From positions 124,001-188,000 of the forward strand of contig NZ_JAATHD010000008.1 in assembly GCF_011947265.1 (NCBI RefSeq): a stretch of DNA of 64,000 bases, read 5' to 3'. This DNA is from Paenibacillus sp. HB172176 (GTDB taxonomy: Bacteria; Bacillota; Bacilli; Paenibacillales; Paenibacillaceae). Below the pieces are notes generated by a model, which had not been told where the DNA came from, did no database searches, and saw nothing but the letters and a program-made list of their open reading frames with translations. Position 1 is the stretch's first letter. Each line of letters opens with the position of its first letter. Shown piece after piece: positions 17,696 to 25,548 of the stretch. Both the position numbers and the translations under genes were made by a program.

Positions 17696-19246
17696 TTAAA
17701 ACCTGGATGTAATATACATATCATCCCCAATTTGCATATCGATAACTTTGTAATTCACGCGCCACTTGCCGTTGCCCGAGGAAGTCACCTCTCCGCTCGC
17801 AAAGCCGCGCGCCATGAAGCTGTATTCCTTATTGAAGGAAATCGCAAGATCAATCCGCTCGTTCGGAAGCATGCGATGCAGCTCATAGCCTAAGTTAATC
17901 GACCAGTTGCGAATCTCGTTCTCGGAGTCGAACCCGTAATACAAGTAAAATACCGGATCGATAACAGCCGTCACGTTAAGCCAGCCTTCGGAGTCTCGAG
18001 CCGCCTTCCAATCGGTGAAGGCTGCCATTCCGTCAGAGGTTTGCACCGAGCCGAATTGATCCTTCAACAGCTCTTCAAGCTTCGACAGAGGCGCTCCGAC
18101 CAATGTATCCGGCAAACTAGGCGGCAAGAACGCGGCCTTCGCGATTTGCAGCTTCGTCACGCTGTCCAGCAGTTCGTCGGCCTGATACGCCGACACCGCG
18201 AAGTTGATGGAGGCATTCGTCTTCTCCACGCCGGAGGTTGTAATGCCGATAAATTCGCCGTATTCGTTGAACAAAGCTCCGCCCGAGCTGCCGTGGCCGA
18301 TCGGCGCGTTGAACTGCACATAGCTGACGCCGGCTTCATATAACAGATTGCCGATAATGCCGGTCGAAATCGTATTCTGGAAGCCGTCCGGGCTGCCAAT
18401 CGCATAGATACGCGCGCCTTTGGCCGCATAATAATCCGATGTCAGCTCAACTGGCGTCAAACCGGTTGATTTCTCGGTGCGAATAATGGCCAGATCCGCG
18501 TCTTCATCGCTGGCAACAACGCCGACAATCTTCAGCTCATCCCCATCGGTCGTGTAGGCGGTTGCCGAGGTGGCGTCCGCCATCACGTGATAATTCGTCA
18601 AGATGAGATTATCACCGACTACTGTACCGCTGCCCTGAGCCGCGTTCGTCATAATCATGACGACACTGGCGTCGTACGCATCCGCAATTTCTTCCGGTTC
18701 GTACCAATAATAATAGGAGTCATCCTCTTCCCCGGTTGCTCCGTCCACATCCTGGTACCCATCCCAGATGCTTATCGCAATCGCGTTCGCGTCGGCGTCC
18801 CATTCCACCTTGGCGCCAAGCTCTTCCGCGACAAAGCGAATCCCCACATACGGAATTCCGTTTTTCAGCATCGGAGCCTCGTCCAGCTCCAATTCCTCAT
18901 TGTTCACGAATGCTTCCTTGCTCCCGATTTCCATCGTGATGGTCGTTACGCTGTCCCTGATAATGATTTTCCCGGTATCCTTATCGTACACAGACGCCGT
19001 CCCGAGCGCATCCAACAAGTCTTGCATTGGCGCGAAGCCCACATCATTCACTTTGATAATAGGGGCGGATAAAACAATCTTCTCTCCGTCTACCAGAATT
19101 TGAATATCAGCCGCCGTCTTCGTCGTCGCTGCAGTCGTCACAGCCGCCGCGTACGCAGCCTCCCCTCCCGCCGCTCCAAGAGGAGCGAGCAGCAAGCCTG
19201 CTGCAAGAGCAGGGTAGAGCAATAGTTTTGACCAAGTTGAACCCAT
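17696..19246 (-). CDS. Secreted stalk-domain plus trypsin-like serine protease
   Basis: The 516 residues begin with a signal peptide (LLLYPALAAGLLLAPLGAA). Residues about 45-155 form a copper-amine-oxidase-N-like stalk domain (APIIKVNDVGFAPMQDLLDA ... GIPYVGIRFVAEELGAKVEW), common in Paenibacillus exoproteins. Then comes a chymotrypsin-fold protease with the His in LTNYHVM, Asp in DEDADLAII and Ser in GHGSSGGALF, as in HtrA but with no PDZ domain seen. The C-terminal 150 residues are unrecognised. A cell-wall-associated protease is likely; the target is unknown. Confidence 0.85.
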   Translation of the reverse strand: MGSTWSKLLLYPALAAGLLLAPLGAAGGEAAYAAAVTTAATTKTAADIQILVDGEKIVLSAPIIKVNDVGFAPMQDLLDALGTASVYDKDTGKIIIRDSVTTITMEIGSKEAFVNNEELELDEAPMLKNGIPYVGIRFVAEELGAKVEWDADANAIAISIWDGYQDVDGATGEEDDSYYYWYEPEEIADAYDASVVMIMTNAAQGSGTVVGDNLILTNYHVMADATSATAYTTDGDELKIVGVVASDEDADLAIIRTEKSTGLTPVELTSDYYAAKGARIYAIGSPDGFQNTISTGIIGNLLYEAGVSYVQFNAPIGHGSSGGALFNEYGEFIGITTSGVEKTNASINFAVSAYQADELLDSVTKLQIAKAAFLPPSLPDTLVGAPLSKLEELLKDQFGSVQTSDGMAAFTDWKAARDSEGWLNVTAVIDPVFYLYYGFDSENEIRNWSINLGYELHRMLPNERIDLAISFNKEYSFMARGFASGEVTSSGNGKWRVNYKVIDMQIGDDMYITSRF

Positions 19247-19365
19247 CGTATAATTACCCCTATTCTACTAAATTATGCCTATCATTCTCACCTAGCTATC
19301 CTATCATTTTCATTCCGGTTTTGTCTATCATTTAACACGGAGTTGCTGCGGAGAACTGTTTTTCG

Positions 19366-20925
19366 TTAATTGCTGACTACGGTATAATGCTTGAAGCTTT
19401 TCACCGTATAGCCAACCAGTTCCTCCTGCTTCGGAAGCGGGTCGCCTCTCCCGAATATATACGCCGCATGTTGCTCCGGATGAAGCGTCAAATCGCCGAA
19501 GGAATATCTGCCGAACGACTCCACTTGCTGAAACGCGGCTCCAGGATTGCTGTAGACCACCTGGGATAGAAACAGTCCGGGGTCCGTTCTCTCGTAAAAC
19601 AAAACATAGATATAGGGCATATTCACGCTCGTGGTGATATGAACGTCACCTTGGGTCGATCCCGAAGCGTATTTCACCGCATCCCCGAACGATTCATAGA
19701 ACAGCGGACTCATTTGCTTCCTGTAATCCGTGTAATAATGCCAGGAGAAGAGGCTGAAAAAAACAATAAAGGCAGGCAGGACGAGAAGCATCGAACGTTC
19801 AATATTCCGGGAAATCCACAGGATGCCCGACGCAGCCAGAAAAATAATTGGATAGAAAATAATATTAATGCGATTGATGTTGACAGCGGTCACCGCAGCT
19901 ACGAGAATGGCCGCAAGCAGCCATAGAACAAGAATCATCCAAGGGAAGCTCTTGTTCTTGAACGCCGTATGAATGGCCGCTAAGAGGCCGATTGCGATAA
20001 ACGGCAAGGCTATGGAATACAAATAGCCATAATCCCCCAGCACATTCCAGGGAAGGCCGTCATTCTGTGTATACATAAGCTTCAGAAAAGCCTGGAGATG
20101 CTCCAAACTGTTTTGAACCGCTTCTCCAGAGAAGACGGAAGACACCTGCTCCGTTCTCGGAACGGTCAGCTTTGGAATCGTGAACAGCCAGGTCGAGACG
20201 GAAGCCCCTCCCCCCTTGTTCAGCAGAACAAATAATAGAATAGGAGACGCCAGCACGAATAGAATACCAACGTGAACGAGCAGCGTCAGGGGCCTCATCC
20301 TTTTCGTAGCAAGCATATAGACCGCTGTCGCCGCGGCAAATACCGGCACGAAGAAATAGGCCGTTCCGTATGCGTACAACGACAGAGCCAGCATAAGGGT
20401 GAAGCCGTAGAGCCACTGCGACCTCTCCATTCCTTTCAAGAGGCAATAGAACGCGCCGAGAACGAGCGTCGGGAACAGATTCGATTCGAGCGCCCATCTC
20501 GACATCATGATATGCCATGGGCAGACGACAATGAGGAAAAGCGCCATGAGCGCTCCCTTTTCATTCTGGAACAGCTTTGCCGCGATGCGATAGAACAGCC
20601 ATAAGGAAACGATTCCCGCCGCCATGCTTACTGCTCGAACCGTCCATTCATTCAAGCCGAACAGCAAAATGAACGGCATCGAGAAATAAGCGTAAAGCGC
20701 GTTCTGACCGCTCCCCCACGCGATAAGATGGACGGGGAGATGCATGCCGTTCCTGTCTATGCCGTAATGCAGAATGGCGTAGGCGTCATATCCGATCGAG
20801 GCTTCGTCCTGATTCAAGCCGGGCGGGATTTCGCCCGCGGCGGCAACGCGCATGACGATGCCGATCAATAGCAATAGAGCGGCTAAGGGATGATGCGTTA
20901 GCCAGCTCCGGAGTGTATGCAGCAT
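19366..20925 (-). CDS. Polytopic membrane glycosyltransferase, GT39/PMT-like
   Basis: The 519 residues contain about ten membrane segments. The N-terminal extracellular loop has PPGLNQDEASIGYDAYAIL, the Asp-Glu loop motif of PMT_2 and ArnT-type enzymes that use polyprenyl-phosphate sugar. MSRWALESNLFPTL is also typical. The C-terminal soluble part ends with TVKSFKHYTVVSN. I chose ATG 20925 because GAGAGG lies about nine bases upstream. The acceptor and sugar are unknown. A hairpin just upstream ends the ferritin transcript. Confidence 0.85.
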   Translation of the reverse strand: MLHTLRSWLTHHPLAALLLLIGIVMRVAAAGEIPPGLNQDEASIGYDAYAILHYGIDRNGMHLPVHLIAWGSGQNALYAYFSMPFILLFGLNEWTVRAVSMAAGIVSLWLFYRIAAKLFQNEKGALMALFLIVVCPWHIMMSRWALESNLFPTLVLGAFYCLLKGMERSQWLYGFTLMLALSLYAYGTAYFFVPVFAAATAVYMLATKRMRPLTLLVHVGILFVLASPILLFVLLNKGGGASVSTWLFTIPKLTVPRTEQVSSVFSGEAVQNSLEHLQAFLKLMYTQNDGLPWNVLGDYGYLYSIALPFIAIGLLAAIHTAFKNKSFPWMILVLWLLAAILVAAVTAVNINRINIIFYPIIFLAASGILWISRNIERSMLLVLPAFIVFFSLFSWHYYTDYRKQMSPLFYESFGDAVKYASGSTQGDVHITTSVNMPYIYVLFYERTDPGLFLSQVVYSNPGAAFQQVESFGRYSFGDLTLHPEQHAAYIFGRGDPLPKQEELVGYTVKSFKHYTVVSN

Positions 20926-20965
20926 GAATTGAATCCTCTCTATGCATGATTCCGCCGACACAGAG

Positions 20966-21006
20966 AGAGCCTCTCCTGCATGGGAACCATGCTTCAGAGA
21001 GGCTCT
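20966..21006 (-). terminator. Hairpin after ferritin gene, weak T-run
   Basis: AGAGCCTCTC (20966-20975) and GAGAGGCTCT (20997-21006), with an inner GCATGG-gaa-CCATGC stem. No T-run follows on either strand, so it may stabilise RNA ends or terminate weakly. Confidence 0.55.
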
Positions 21007-21041
21007 TGCTGTCAGGACAGGCGGTGCGTGATGACTGTCGT

Positions 21042-21545
21042 TTATTCTGCCGGAGGCGAGAAGGAGCGTCCGGCAAACTCCGTATCAAGCATATAGAACG
21101 CATTGCTGTCCTTGTCGATGCGCTTCAGTTTGTTGATTATGCTGTCGAACAACGCTTCTTCCTCAACCTGCTCGTCGATGAACCATTTCAAGAAATTGAT
21201 TGTGGCATGCTCGCGATCATTCATCGCCAGATCGGACAGCGCATAGAAGCGCTCCGTATTGGCCATCTCATGCTTATAGCCTTCTTCGAAGGCATGCAAC
21301 ACGGAATCATAGTCGTTATTCGGCTCCGGAAGAGCTTCCAACGTGGCGCGGATGCCGCGGTCGTTCAGGAATTTATATATTTTCATCGCGTGAAACCGTT
21401 CTTCCTCTGCTTGCACGATAAAGAAATTGGCGAATCCGTCCAAGCTGTCGCCTGAGCAGTATGCTGCCATGGCAAGATACACATGCGCGGAGTAGAACTC
21501 AAAGTTCATTTGTTCGTTAAGGGCTTTAGCCAATGCTTCTTTCAT
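21042..21545 (-). CDS. Ferritin
   Basis: Iron-storage cage protein of 167 residues with four-helix ferritin character. EQMNFEFYSAHVYLAMAAYC holds the first ferroxidase Glu, and VQAEEERFHAMKIYKFL carries the EExxH motif. EHATINFLKWFIDEQVEEEA supplies the later ferroxidase ligands. I chose ATG 21545 over the GTG at 21560 because GTGAGG forms the ribosome site. A promoter and a PerR/Fur-like box lie directly upstream. Confidence 0.93.
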   Translation of the reverse strand: MKEALAKALNEQMNFEFYSAHVYLAMAAYCSGDSLDGFANFFIVQAEEERFHAMKIYKFLNDRGIRATLEALPEPNNDYDSVLHAFEEGYKHEMANTERFYALSDLAMNDREHATINFLKWFIDEQVEEEALFDSIINKLKRIDKDSNAFYMLDTEFAGRSFSPPAE

Positions 21546-21569
21546 GATTGTGCACCTCACTTTTCTTAT

Positions 21570-21605
21570 TTGTAATTATTCTAACACAATAATAACAATC
21601 GGCAA
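21570..21605 (-). promoter_or_regulatory. Ferritin promoter with overlapping PerR/Fur-like box
   Basis: TTGCCG at 21605-21600 and TAGAAT at 21583-21578 with a 16-base spacer. The 7-1-7 box TTGTAATTATTCTAA at 21570-21584 covers the -10. It has one mismatch from the perfect box ahead of fur (26078), so both are probably read by the same repressor. Confidence 0.75.
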
Positions 21606-21606
21606 A

Positions 21607-21693
21607 TAGACGATTTTGAACAAAAAAGGTATAATGATATCAAGTTGACGAAGAACGTCCAGCTCATTCGAGAAATGCGCTGGACGTTTTTGC
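21607..21693 (+). promoter_or_regulatory. Promoter followed at once by a terminator-like hairpin
   Basis: TAGACG at 21607-21612 and TATAAT at 21630-21635 (17-base spacer) should start RNA near 21643. Only 11 bases later AACGTCCAGC (21654-21663) pairs with GCTGGACGTT (21679-21688), followed by further T (five in a row from 21687). The result would be a ~50-base RNA or an attenuated leader for the gene remnant downstream. Confidence 0.55.
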
Positions 21694-21726
21694 GTTTCTA
21701 ACGCGTATTTATCCCGCTCGGAGAGA

Positions 21727-22161
21727 ATAATTTTTGAGATTAAGGGATTTGGACCGCATGTCAAGGATATGGACAGAAAGAAGTATTGCAACGAATTAAA
21801 TCGAGAAACCTTCTTAACCGCAACGGGTTACAAAGTTATTTCCTTCGCCTATGATGATGTCGCTCATCGGCCAGACTTGTGCAAAACCTTTCTCCGCATG
21901 TTATTGCATCAATACGACAAATCTGAACTTATTCCTATGAATGAAGTATTGCAAAAGGAAATTATTCGTTTGGCCGCTTCTCTGGCTCGCCCCCTGCGTC
22001 CTGTCGATGTAAAAAAATTGCTGGCTGTCAATCACCGCACAATTGTAAAAACACTTCAAATTCTCTGTGACAAAGGAATTTTCAAACCTGAATATGGCAG
22101 GTCCGGCAAATACATTGTTCGTTATAGCCTCCTTCAGCTTCCCCTTCAACAATTGACTTAG
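21727..22161 (+). pseudogene. 5'-truncated nuclease-like / winged-helix gene, copy 1
   Basis: An ATG-started frame runs from 21769 (130 residues), but the homologous frame continues upstream as IIFEIKGFGPHVKDMDRKKY with no start codon back to a stop at 21646. The motif EIxGxxxH followed by R/K...LNRETFLTATGYKVISFAYDDV resembles the end of a DUF559/Vsr-like (PD-(D/E)XK) domain. The second half (KEIIRLAASLARPLRPVDVK...KGIFKPEYGRSGKYIVRY) looks like a winged helix. Copy 2 lies at 49651. The N-terminal catalytic part is missing. Assignment to this family is from motif memory. Confidence 0.6.
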
Positions 22162-22239
22162 TCGCTTTGCATTGGGAATGGCGCTTGTAACATCCGATAA
22201 AGATATCTCACTCAGCAAGTACTACCCGCGTTTGATTTT

Positions 22240-22262
22240 AGCGCTAGCCGCGCTTGTTTTTT
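22240..22262 (+). terminator. Small rho-independent terminator
   Basis: AGCGC-TAGCC-GCGCT then TGTTTTTT. The stem is short but the T-run is good; it is 80 bases after remnant copy 1. Confidence 0.5.
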
Positions 22263-22321
22263 GGAAAGGTGCTGGCCTTACTGCTTACGGGGTGTAGCAG
22301 TAATTTAGTAGCGTCGCTGCT

Positions 22322-22497
22322 AGCTCCCCCTCTCCTCCATTACCTTCCCCCTCCTCTACTCCATTACCTTCCCCCTCCTCTACTCCATTTCCTCTTTCCT
22401 TACTTTCTCCGCCTTTACTTCCGCTCTCTTACATACGCCTCCTTTACTTCCTCCTCTCTCACTTCTTCCCCCCTTACTTCCTCTTCCCTCCCTGTTG
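22322..22497. repeat. 176-base pyrimidine tract with 24-base tandem repeat
   Basis: The plus strand is almost only C and T with scattered A. Bases 22335-22382 hold two copies of a 24-base unit beginning CTCCATTACCTTCCCCCTCC, with a third partial copy to 22390. The frame through it is low-complexity (LLHYLPPP repeats) and not credible as a gene. Such a tract could form triplex DNA. Confidence 0.7.
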
Positions 22498-22521
22498 CCG
22501 TCAGCCCTCTCCTAATGCAAA

Positions 22522-22611
22522 TGTTGTAAATATACAACAAAAAACGACTGATTTCTTGATAAAACGCTGAATTGTTGCATTTATGCAACAAAAATTAATA
22601 AAAATTCAGCG
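22522..22611. repeat. Palindrome array B: TGTTG(T/C)-N6-(A/G)CAACA, two units
   Basis: Unit 1 is TGTTGT-AAATAT-ACAACA at 22522-22539, unit 2 TGTTGC-ATTTAT-GCAACA at 22573-22590, 51 bases apart. Unit 2 is enclosed by a 9-bp pair CGCTGAATT (22565) and AATTCAGCG (22603). The two units have different arms that each still pair, which is compensatory change. Confidence 0.7.
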
Positions 22612-22651
22612 AAACGCTTGCGTTAATCGTCAGAATTAGATACACCGCCCA

Positions 22652-22680
22652 TAAACAAAGAGGCGGCAAGTTGCCGCCTC
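22652..22680 (-). terminator. Terminator of the DUF1450 gene
   Basis: GAGGCGGCAA-g-TTGCCGCCTC perfect hairpin; the minus-strand tail is TTTGTTTAT. Confidence 0.75.
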
Positions 22681-22738
22681 TTCCTATTGTTATTCTCTTC
22701 ATGTCGTTGTCCACTTCATTCCAGGGACATATCTCCAA

Positions 22739-22960
22739 TTAACCAATCATCTTCTTCAACCGTTTGTATAAGAGATCAGGGGAGGATGCGCTAATAGGCT
22801 CTGATTTGATGACGACGAAGCATTCCAGCTTACAGGTTTTGCAATTGCCGAGACAATCGCTCTTCTTCTGCTTAATATCCGGATATCGGTCCTTCATTTC
22901 CTTGTAAACCGGCTTCAAGCCATTCTTAAAGTTTCGCTTGCAATACTTGATCTTCTTCAA
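22739..22960 (-). CDS. DUF1450 small Cys-rich protein, Fur-box controlled
   Basis: A 73-residue protein starting at TTG 22960 (five bases after GGGGTGG; a stop codon precedes in frame). CYS residues lie in KYCKRN, DCLGNCKTCKLECF, giving a CX3CX2CX3C cluster plus one N-terminal Cys, in the DUF1450 (YuzB-like) pattern. It could bind a metal or an Fe-S cluster; the function is not established. The promoter (TTGACA-17-TATCAT) contains a Fur box, so iron control is likely. Confidence 0.8.
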   Translation of the reverse strand: MKKIKYCKRNFKNGLKPVYKEMKDRYPDIKQKKSDCLGNCKTCKLECFVVIKSEPISASSPDLLYKRLKKMIG

Positions 22961-23006
22961 TCATGCCACCCCGCGCTCGCTCGGATTGAAAATCACTCTC
23001 AAGGAT

Positions 23007-23035
23007 ATGATAATGATTGTCATTACCGTTGTCAA
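23007..23035 (-). promoter_or_regulatory. Promoter with embedded Fur box ahead of DUF1450 gene
   Basis: TTGACA at 23035-23030 and TATCAT at 23012-23007 with a 17-base spacer. TGACAATCATTATCA at 23022-23008 (minus strand) matches the 7-1-7 Fur box TGATAAT-n-ATTATCA with one mismatch and fills the spacer. Confidence 0.85.
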
Positions 23036-23052
23036 GCAAAACGCAAAGAGAA

Positions 23053-24504
23053 TTACTCTTCGGTTGCCGCCTCCGCCGATGCTTGCTGGGACAGCAGCTC
23101 AATGCCCTTCTTCAGCTGCGTGTCCTCCTTAGCCAGCTTCTCGCGAAGCATCTCCACAAGCCGATAACCCGTCTTGTCGTCGAACAAGCCGGTTGCATTC
23201 AGCTTCTGATCACTCTGGAACTGCTTCAACGCAGATTCCGTCTGCTTGTCGAACACGCCTTCCTGCGTAGAATATGATGAGTAGCCCAGCACGCTCAGCA
23301 TCGTTTGCAACGTCTTCACATCATCTCCATAACTGCCCAGCTTTATCTCCGAACCTACGGCCAGCGGAAGCAAATTGGCATAGGATGGAAGATCGACATC
23401 ATAATCCGGCGATACGCCGACATGATGAATCCATGTCCCATTCGGCGTCTTCCACTGCGCTTCCGTCAAACTGAGTACAGAACCGTCGGAGAATTGACTG
23501 AAGGACTGCACAATGCCTTTGCCGAAGGTTTTCTTCCCAACGACCGTCGCTCCCGCCGACTCCTTCAGCGCAGCGGTCATGACCTCGCTTGCGCTTGCCG
23601 AATGCTCGTTAACGAGTACGACGATCGGCAGCTTCCAATCCTCTTTTTGATCGGATTTGAAGGTGACGGTCTTCCGTTCATTTTTGTAGACAACATCTAG
23701 AATTTTCTTATCCTTCGGAACGAGCATGCTTGCGATTTCAATCGTGGAAGAGAGCAAGCCGCCCGGATTGGAGCGCAGGTCGAGAAGCAATCCCTTAAGC
23801 TCGCCTTCTTCCTTCAGCTTTGCGAGCTCGGTCTTGAATTCTTCTCCGGTCTTCTCGGCGAACCGGCTAATCGTAATATGCGCGATTCCTCCGCTGAGCA
23901 GCTCGGAGGTAACGGTGTGCACCGGTATTGCAGCTCGCTTCAGCTTGACCACGATCGGCTCCGTTCTTCCCGCTCTTTGCAAGGTCAGAGTCAGTGAAGT
24001 GCCCTCGGCCCCCCGAACAAGCTCCAGCAAATCCTGCAGCGATTTTCCTTTCAATTCCTTGCCGTCTACTGCGATAATGACATCATTGGCAAGAACGCCG
24101 CCTTTTTCGGCCGGCGTATCCTTGATGACCGATTGAATAACAAATCGTTCATCTTCTTGGCGAAGCTCCGCACCAATGCCGAAGAATTGATCCTTGTAAG
24201 ACTGTGTATATGCTTCTCCCTTCTCGCCGATCAAATATTGCGAATACGGATCCTCCAGGGAAGCCACCATGCCTTGCGCAGCTCCGTTAATTAGCGTATC
24301 CGCCGTCGCTCCGTCCAAATAATCATTCATAATTCGATTATAGGAGGCGTTCAATTGCTTGAACTCGGGCTCCTTCATAATCGGATAGCGATAATGCATC
24401 GCTAACAGGCCCAGCAAGTAGCCGGCAACAAGAAGTAGAACAACGCCGATGGCATAGGGCAGCTTTGACTTTTTTTGTGAAATGGTATAGTGGGAATTAT
24501 CCAT
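23053..24504 (-). CDS. ctpA: S41-family carboxyl-terminal protease with PG-binding domain
   Basis: Membrane-anchored serine protease of 483 residues. One N-terminal membrane segment (ISQKKSKLPYAIGVVLLLVA), then a PDZ domain (GIGAELRQEDERFVIQ ... GGVLANDVIIAVDG), the S41 core with catalytic Ser in NEHSASASEV and the Lys in KKTFGKGIVQ, and a C-terminal PG_binding_1 repeat (GSYGDDVKTLQTMLSVLGY). I chose ATG 24504 after GGAGAG; the longer frame upstream lies in the opposite gene. It fits the Bacillus CtpA/CtpB group used in signalling or envelope turnover. Confidence 0.92.
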   Translation of the reverse strand: MDNSHYTISQKKSKLPYAIGVVLLLVAGYLLGLLAMHYRYPIMKEPEFKQLNASYNRIMNDYLDGATADTLINGAAQGMVASLEDPYSQYLIGEKGEAYTQSYKDQFFGIGAELRQEDERFVIQSVIKDTPAEKGGVLANDVIIAVDGKELKGKSLQDLLELVRGAEGTSLTLTLQRAGRTEPIVVKLKRAAIPVHTVTSELLSGGIAHITISRFAEKTGEEFKTELAKLKEEGELKGLLLDLRSNPGGLLSSTIEIASMLVPKDKKILDVVYKNERKTVTFKSDQKEDWKLPIVVLVNEHSASASEVMTAALKESAGATVVGKKTFGKGIVQSFSQFSDGSVLSLTEAQWKTPNGTWIHHVGVSPDYDVDLPSYANLLPLAVGSEIKLGSYGDDVKTLQTMLSVLGYSSYSTQEGVFDKQTESALKQFQSDQKLNATGLFDDKTGYRLVEMLREKLAKEDTQLKKGIELLSQQASAEAATEE

Positions 24505-24589
24505 AGATTGCTCTCCTTGTATGTAGGCATGATTTTCGCTACAATCAACTTTATTGCATATTGAGATGACGAGGGGGCCCACCGCTAGT

Positions 24590-25396
24590 ATGTATAAGCT
24601 GATTGCGATTGATGTTGACGACACATTGCTGACCGACGACCTGATTGTGACGGAAGGCACCCGCAAATCCATGGAAGCCGCGATTGCCGCAGGCGCGACC
24701 GTAACTCTGGCCACAGGCCGCATGTTTGCCTCCGCGCAAAAAATTGCCAGACAAATCAATCTTAATGTACCTATTATTACGTATCAAGGAGCGCTAGTCA
24801 AAACACTGCTCGACGGTCAGGTGCTCTACGAGCGCAGCGTGCCAAGCGATGCCGCAAGCGAATTACTCGCTTTTTGCTCCGAGCGGGACCTGCATTTGCA
24901 GCTATACGCAGATGATCAATTGTACGGCATGGAGGACAACGAAAAGATTCAAGCGTATTCGCAATTATCCAATATTCCTTATCTCATCGAGCCCGATTTC
25001 AGCAAACTGATCCACAAACCGCTTAACAAAATGCTCATTATCGACGACCCGCAGCGTCTCGATGAATTGGCGCTCGAGCTTATTCCGCTTATCGGGGATC
25101 GCGTGCATATTACGAAATCGAAAGCTCACTACCTTGAGTTTATGCACAAGGAAGGTACAAAAGGACATGCTTTGACGTTTATGGCCGAGCATCTCGGCTG
25201 TACGATGGAAGAGACGATCGCAATGGGCGACGCCTGGAATGACCGCGAGATGATTCAAGCCGCCGGTCTTGGCGTTGCGATGGATAATGCAATCGACGCT
25301 CTGAAGGAGATCGCGGATTATGTCACATTGTCCAATAATGATGAGGGAGTCAAGCATGTAATCGACAAATTCGTGCTTAATAAGATCGAGGCTTAA
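24590..25396 (+). CDS. Cof-type HAD-family phosphatase
   Basis: The 268 residues begin MYKLIAIDVDDTLLTDDL (motif I, nucleophile Asp) with motif II in TLATGRMFA and motif IV in AMGDAWNDREMI. A C2B cap lies between. Substrates are likely small sugar phosphates or cofactor precursors and cannot be assigned. It is divergent from ctpA with 85 bases between start codons. The GAGGGGGC ribosome site is about 12 bases from the ATG. An inverted-repeat relic lies four bases after the stop. Confidence 0.88.
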   Translation: MYKLIAIDVDDTLLTDDLIVTEGTRKSMEAAIAAGATVTLATGRMFASAQKIARQINLNVPIITYQGALVKTLLDGQVLYERSVPSDAASELLAFCSERDLHLQLYADDQLYGMEDNEKIQAYSQLSNIPYLIEPDFSKLIHKPLNKMLIIDDPQRLDELALELIPLIGDRVHITKSKAHYLEFMHKEGTKGHALTFMAEHLGCTMEETIAMGDAWNDREMIQAAGLGVAMDNAIDALKEIADYVTLSNNDEGVKHVIDKFVLNKIEA

Positions 25397-25399
25397 GCC

Positions 25400-25443
25400 A
25401 GGGCGTGTTTGCAACCCCATTCGGAGTTAGCAAACACATCCCT
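25400..25443. repeat. MITE-end-like inverted repeat
   Basis: AGGGCGTGTTTGC (25400-25412) and GCAAACACATCCCT (25430-25443) around 17 bases. The arms resemble the MITE ends at 27197 (AGGGCGTGTCTG). Probably a deletion derivative of that element. Confidence 0.5.
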
Positions 25444-25449
25444 AGGCGC

Positions 25450-25516
25450 AAAAAGCAGTCCCTCCGGCTCTGGATGGATGATCGGGAGAATCAGCCAACG
25501 CTTGCCAAGGGACTGC
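25450..25516 (-). terminator. Terminator of fur, long loop
   Basis: GCAGTCCCT pairs with AGGGACTGC over a 44-base loop and is followed by TTTTTG on the minus strand, 33 bases after the fur stop. Confidence 0.55.
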
Positions 25517-25548
25517 TGTCGGTCTATTCGCGCAGCTTCCTTGTATTT

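Noticed and set aside
22254-22529. 91-codon frame with LLHYLPPP repeats
   Set aside because: Created by the pyrimidine tract; no ribosome site and low complexity.
23053-24759. Longer CtpA frame starting at 24759
   Set aside because: The extra 85 codons lie over the divergent HAD gene; ATG 24504 has GGAGAG and fits the family.
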